This document shows positions 63,721-64,000 of a DNA stretch of 64,000 nt, one piece after another. The DNA lies in NCBI RefSeq assembly GCF_004339675.1, contig NZ_SLVM01000013.1:44621-108620 (forward strand). Reading direction: 5' to 3'. Under the pieces are notes generated by a model. It did no database searches and was not told the DNA's origin. It worked only from the letters and a program-made list of their open reading frames with translations. Both the position numbers and the translations under genes were made by a program. Within the stretch, counting starts at the first letter, position 1. The number at the start of each line of letters is the position of its first letter. Source of the DNA: Rhodovulum steppense. GTDB lineage: Bacteria; Pseudomonadota; Alphaproteobacteria; Rhodobacterales; Rhodobacteraceae.

Positions 63721-64000
63721 TGAACCGCCCCGGGTTTACCGGAGGGCAAAACTCTCGAAGGATGCCTTCCCATGGACGGGGAGGAGAACACGACGCGCCC
63801 ATACCCGGCCGAGTTCCGCGAGCGGGCGCTGCAGATGGTGGTCGATCATCTCGACAGCTATGCGAGCCTGACAGCTGCGGTGTGCGACATCGCCGACAAG
63901 CTCGGCTGTCCGGACGACAAGGTCAACCATGTCTTCCACGCCGACCGGCCGACCCGGCTCCGGGGCGAGCCATTGTCCGCCATTGGTCCGAGGACAATGG
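63721..64000 (+). mobile_element. Start of an IS3-type insertion element, partial
   Basis: From TGAACCGCCCCGGGTTTACC at 63721, the likely left end, the sequence runs through AAGGATGCC to an orfA-like frame. The element extends past the window. It interrupts the IS5-type remnant at 63720/63721. The end assignment is recalled, not searched. Confidence 0.55.
63772..64000 (+). CDS. IS3-type transposase OrfA, 5' part, possibly degenerate
   Basis: An open frame from ATG 63772 to the window end. It begins MDGEENTTRPYPAEFRERALQMVVDH and continues to ADKLGCPDD, like the helix-turn-helix part of IS3-family OrfA (EFRERAVRMV, then KLGC). After KLGC the usual TLRxWV recognition segment is not seen, so it may be frameshifted or diverged. 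Confidence 0.55.
   Translation, partial: MDGEENTTRPYPAEFRERALQMVVDHLDSYASLTAAVCDIADKLGCPDDKVNHVFHADRPTRLRGEPLSAIGPRTM

Overview
The window reads as a chromosomal segment of a GC-rich alphaproteobacterium of the Rhodobacterales type, close to Paracoccus or its relatives. The basis is base composition and gene content: a xoxF, cytochrome c553i and flhSR methylotrophy cluster, nnrS/nnrU, DUF2849, an APS-type cysH, and a 70-residue protein of a kind I know from this order. No database was searched; names rest on motifs and recalled family features. Genes are densely packed, with many four-base ATGA overlaps.

Region 1 (1-5200, minus strand): the 5' part of uvrC, a pteridine-reductase-like SDR enzyme, a cation/Ca2+ exchanger, a small zinc-ribbon membrane protein, an S49 peptidase, a methyltransferase and a small conserved protein.

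Region 2 (5300-26330) is a methanol/formaldehyde oxidation island. A minus-strand operon encodes two ABC systems, a candidate lanthanide or cofactor transport locus. A plus-strand operon encodes periplasmic accessory proteins, including a beta-propeller and a SoxYZ-like carrier. A minus-strand series then carries GSH-dependent formaldehyde dehydrogenase, S-formylglutathione hydrolase, XoxF with the lanthanide Asp-Tyr-Asp motif, a four-cysteine cytochrome c, a XoxJ-like binding protein and a CxxxCW protein. Next come a periplasmic unknown, a SoxH-like metallohydrolase, a second SoxYZ-like carrier, two small exported proteins, and the FlhS hybrid kinase, a FIST protein and the FlhR response regulator. 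Together they oxidise methanol to formaldehyde in the periplasm, pass electrons to cytochrome c, and convert formaldehyde to formate in the cytoplasm.

Region 3 (26400-33450): a sulfite/siroheme operon (cysG, DUF2849, cysI, cysH, DUF934) and thiM-thiE-thiD behind a TPP riboswitch. Region 4 (33480-37940): nitric-oxide genes (nnrS, an NsrR-like regulator, nnrU, an Nnr/Dnr-type regulator) with visible operators, then a decayed stretch with an orphan NarJ-like chaperone and a hemerythrin remnant. Region 5 (37940-44080): pstSCAB-phoU-phoB with a Pho-box-like repeat and a strong hairpin after pstS. Region 6 (44178-63357): housekeeping genes, including split mnmC halves, a lytic transglycosylase, dapA, trmO, smpB, a mercaptopyruvate sulfurtransferase, an aromatic aminotransferase, glnK-amtB, a class A penicillin-binding protein, mlaC/mlaA, ridA, a GDPD, a FemAB-like protein and phhB. 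Region 7 (63380-64000): an IS5-type transposase remnant apparently interrupted by the start of an IS3-type element.

Points most worth a second look: a 29-codon leader ORF in front of xoxF, a run of five hairpins upstream of smpB, an orphan intrinsic terminator between glnK and the penicillin-binding protein gene, paired NsrR-like operators, and the decayed denitrification segment.
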